A stretch of 64,000 nucleotides of DNA, taken from positions 1-64,000 of the forward strand of contig CAYWIM010000008.1 in assembly GCA_964458325.1 (NCBI GenBank), read 5' to 3'. The notes beneath the pieces were generated by a model that had not been told where the DNA came from, did not search any database, and saw nothing but the letters and a program-made list of their open reading frames with translations. This document shows, in pieces, positions 61,811 through 64,000 of this stretch. Position 1 is the first letter of the stretch. Each line of letters begins with the position of its first letter. A program made the translations under genes and the position numbers. The stretch comes from JAGMXM01 sp964458325 (GTDB lineage: Bacteria > Verrucomicrobiota > Verrucomicrobiia > Limisphaerales > UBA1319).

Positions 61811-62770
61811 ATGAATCCTCGAGAAGCGTTCCAGCAGATCGCCGCCGGCATGAACGGCGCGATCATCGGCCAGGAAACCGTCATTGAACGACTGCTCATC
61901 GCCTGCCTCGCCGACGGCCATGTTCTCATGGAAGGTTTGCCAGGCGTTGCCAAGACGCGCTCGATCAAAACCCTCAGCCGGCTGGTCGAAAGCGAGTTCC
62001 GCCGGGTCCAGTTCACACCCGATCTGCTCCCGTCCGATGTCACCGGCTCCGAAATCTACCGCGAACACAACGGCACCTTCGATTTCCAGCATGGCCCCAT
62101 CTTCGGGAATCTCGTCCTGGCCGACGAAATCAACCGCGCGCCCGCCAAGGTCCAGGCCGCGCTGCTCGAAGCGATGGAGGAACGCCAGGTCACCGTGGCG
62201 GGCCAGACCCACCCGCTTCCCCAGCTGTTCCTCGTTCTGGCCACGCAGAATCCCATCGAGCAGGAAGGCACCTATCCTCTGCCGGAGGCCCAGATGGATC
62301 GGTTTCTCCTCTACGTTCACGTGCCGTACCCGCCGGCGGAAAACGAGGCGGCCATTCTGCGCCTGGTGCGCGGGGAAAGATCCGGCGCGTCCGTCCCGCC
62401 GCCTTCCAAGATCCCACAAGACGTGGTCTTCGCCGCGCGCAAGGAGGTCCAGGCCATCCATGTCGCCGAGGCGGCGGAGCGCTACATGGTGGACCTTGTC
62501 ATCGCCACCCGCGAGCCGAAGCGGCACGGCGGCGATCTCGCCCGATGGATCCGACTGGGCGGCAGCCCGCGCGCCACGCTCGCGCTCGATGTGGCCGCCC
62601 GCGCTCATGCATGGCTGCACGGGCAGGAGTTCGTTTCGCCGGACAACATCCGCGCCGTCGCGCCCGCTTGCCTGGCGCATCGGATCCACCTTTCGTACGA
62701 AGCCGAAGCCGCCGGCAAAACACGCAACGATGTGATCGAAGCCCTGCTCCAATCGGTCGTGCCCATCTGA
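61811..62770 (+). CDS. MoxR-family AAA+ ATPase (cluster 2)
   Basis: A 319-residue MoxR-type AAA+ with Walker A GLPGVAKT (42-49), Walker B LVLADEINRAP and LATQNPIEQEGTYPLPEAQMDRF. Shorter at the N-terminus than the cluster 1 ATPase and clearly a different paralogue. It leads a second set with DUF58 and DUF4381 proteins. Confidence 0.95.
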   Translation: MNPREAFQQIAAGMNGAIIGQETVIERLLIACLADGHVLMEGLPGVAKTRSIKTLSRLVESEFRRVQFTPDLLPSDVTGSEIYREHNGTFDFQHGPIFGNLVLADEINRAPAKVQAALLEAMEERQVTVAGQTHPLPQLFLVLATQNPIEQEGTYPLPEAQMDRFLLYVHVPYPPAENEAAILRLVRGERSGASVPPPSKIPQDVVFAARKEVQAIHVAEAAERYMVDLVIATREPKRHGGDLARWIRLGGSPRATLALDVAARAHAWLHGQEFVSPDNIRAVAPACLAHRIHLSYEAEAAGKTRNDVIEALLQSVVPI

Positions 62771-62784
62771 ATTCCCCCCCGACC

Positions 62785-63705
62785 ATGAGCGCCTGTGTCG
62801 CCATCGCGCTGGACGAGCTGATCCGGCTCAAGGCCGAGGCGCGCGGGTTCACCTTTCTATCGCGCCAGCCCCTGACGTCCCTGCTCGCGGGCCGCCATGC
62901 CTCGCGCCTGCGCGGCCGCGGCCTCGATCTCGAGGAGCTCCGGCCCTATGCCCAAGGCGACGATGTTCGAGCTATGGACTGGAAAGCCACCGCCCGGCTG
63001 CGCAGGCCGCATGTCCGGGTTTACACCGAGGAGCGAGAGCGGCCCGTGCTGCTGGTCGTGGACCAGCGCCGCCCGATGTTCTTCGGCAGCCGCCGCACCA
63101 TGAAATCCGTGACCGCCGCTCAGACCGCCGCCGTGGCGGCGTGGCGCGCCCTGGCGGCGGGCGACCGCGTGGGCGGCATCGTGTTCAATGAAGCGGAGAT
63201 CGCCGATCTCCATCCACACCGCAGCCAGACCCAGGTGATTAGGCTGCTGGGCCAAGTGGCGCGGTTCAACCAGGCGCTGGCCTCGGGAAATCCCGCTTCC
63301 GGCCCAGTGACACTCAATCACGCCCTCGAGGCAGCCCTGCGCCGCGCCACCCACGACCATCTCGTCGTGCTCATCAGCGATCTCGATGGCGCGGATGAAA
63401 CGACGCAGCGCCTGGCCACCCTCCTGGCCACGCACAATGACCTGCTCGTGATCGGAATCTACGATCCGCTCGGCGCTTGCCTGCAGCCGCTGCCCGGCAT
63501 GTTCGTGGACGATGACGGCGAGCGCGTGGCCCTGCCGCTGGATCCAGGCTTTCCCGATGCATTCCAGCTCGAATTCTCCCGGATTCTCGACCGGTGGAAA
63601 GAGGTCTTCCAGGCATTGCAGGCGCCCGTGCTGCCCATCTCGAGCGCCGAGCCGCCCGCCGATCAACTGCGCGCTCTCATCGGCCAACCCCCAGCAAGGC
63701 GCTAA
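62785..63705 (+). CDS. DUF58 protein, cluster 2 (degenerate MIDAS)
   Basis: A 306-residue DUF58 protein. YAQGDDVRAMDWKA is the family block, but the MIDAS position reads VVDQRRPMFFG (Asp93), so the two serines of DxSxS are lost and metal-ion binding may be weak or absent. C-terminal part VLISDLDGADETTQRLATLL. Start by SD-less ATG at 62785; a frame extension to 62545 is shadow of the MoxR gene. Confidence 0.92.
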   Translation: MSACVAIALDELIRLKAEARGFTFLSRQPLTSLLAGRHASRLRGRGLDLEELRPYAQGDDVRAMDWKATARLRRPHVRVYTEERERPVLLVVDQRRPMFFGSRRTMKSVTAAQTAAVAAWRALAAGDRVGGIVFNEAEIADLHPHRSQTQVIRLLGQVARFNQALASGNPASGPVTLNHALEAALRRATHDHLVVLISDLDGADETTQRLATLLATHNDLLVIGIYDPLGACLQPLPGMFVDDDGERVALPLDPGFPDAFQLEFSRILDRWKEVFQALQAPVLPISSAEPPADQLRALIGQPPARR

Positions 63706-63740
63706 CCGAAATTCTGCATTCTGATTCCTTCTCACCCCCC

Positions 63741-64000
63741 ATGAACGATGGCGCGGTCACCAGCCTCGATCGCTTGCACGACATCGTGCTCCCGCCCGAA
63801 GTGTCGTGGTGGCCCCTGGCGGCGGGAGCGTATGTCCTCCTGGGAATGGGGCTGGTTCTGGCATCCATCCTGATCCATCGAGCCTGGAGACAGTGGCAGG
63901 CCAACGCCTATCGCCGGGCCGCCCTTCGCGAGCTCGACTCGATCGAGGATGCCGCCGCGATGGCCGAGCTGCTCCGCCGCACCGCGCTGGCCATCGCCCC
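63741..64000 (+). CDS. DUF4381 protein (partial, runs off the window)
   Basis: Only the first 86 codons are present. They include LHDIVLPPEVSWWPLAAGAY, a hydrophobic helix (VLLGMGLVLASILIHRAW) and the start of the soluble tail, as in DUF4381 proteins that usually sit between DUF58 and VWA genes in MoxR operons. A VWA/TPR gene set is expected just beyond the end of the window. Confidence 0.88.
   Translation, partial: MNDGAVTSLDRLHDIVLPPEVSWWPLAAGAYVLLGMGLVLASILIHRAWRQWQANAYRRAALRELDSIEDAAAMAELLRRTALAIA

Noticed and set aside
60262..62043. 593-codon reverse frame opposite the sulfatase and MoxR genes
   Set aside because: No recognisable motif and antisense to two confident genes.

Overview
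The window (about 65% GC by eye) reads as one contiguous, gene-dense piece of a bacterial chromosome. No insertion sequence, phage gene, integrase or CRISPR array was seen. The gene content points to Verrucomicrobiota, probably the Limisphaerales/Pedosphaera side: DUF1080 and DUF4159 proteins, a Tat-exported TIM-barrel protein, an S1 sulfatase, two MoxR/DUF58 clusters, a BBP2-like porin, a GHL10 protein, and several families of GC-rich intergenic repeats. This placement is inferred from family composition. No rRNA is present to confirm it.

Region 1-2.75 kb is a repeat-rich, nearly gene-free stretch around one exported subtilisin-like protease. The protease is flanked by two inverted copies of an 87-bp element with 16-17 bp terminal inverted repeats. 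Region 2.75-15.4 kb carries an SGNH hydrolase, a GH-GT2 fusion whose stop overlaps the start of thyA, folA overlapping thyA, a DUF1080 protein, murJ, a Tat-exported TIM-barrel protein, gatB, an EEP-family phosphatase/nuclease and mpl. Region 15.5-24 kb holds a DUF167 protein, a GHL10 (DigH-like) lipoprotein/exported hydrolase, a porin with a structured leader and clear terminator, a triplicated 86-bp repeat, an exported O-methyltransferase, a DUF4160 protein, a prolyl oligopeptidase, thioredoxin, an Ala/Pro-rich tail-anchored protein and a small RRM protein.

Region 24.4-33.9 kb has galM followed by the System II cytochrome c maturation pair ResB-CcsA, convergent with a four-gene reverse operon of 2-oxo acid dehydrogenase E1-alpha, E1-beta, E2 and endonuclease IV. 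A DUF1232 gene and tRNA-Val(UAC) follow.

Region 34.2-49.2 kb is a 15-kb, tightly overlapping eight-gene operon: TPR-gluzincin peptidase, DUF4159, MoxR AAA+ ATPase, DUF58, BatA-like VWA protein, a 1238-residue coiled-coil membrane protein, a VWA/GATase-like membrane protein and a caspase-fold protein that lacks the catalytic cysteine. It looks like a dedicated envelope-associated AAA+/VWA machine and is the most interesting system here. A reverse-strand HTH/PIN-like pair and a polytopic membrane protein abut it.

Region 50.7-64 kb contains 99-bp palindromic tandem repeats, an ApgM-type phosphoglycerate mutase, a DegP-like protease with a strong terminator, a GH128-like/LamG secreted hydrolase, and then a signalling-to-sulfatase run: a sensor kinase with a periplasmic-binding-like input domain, a NarL-type regulator, an orphan receiver domain, an S1 sulfatase and a second MoxR-DUF58-DUF4381 cluster that runs off the window. 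Domain calls are from recognising motifs in the translated sequence; no database search was possible.
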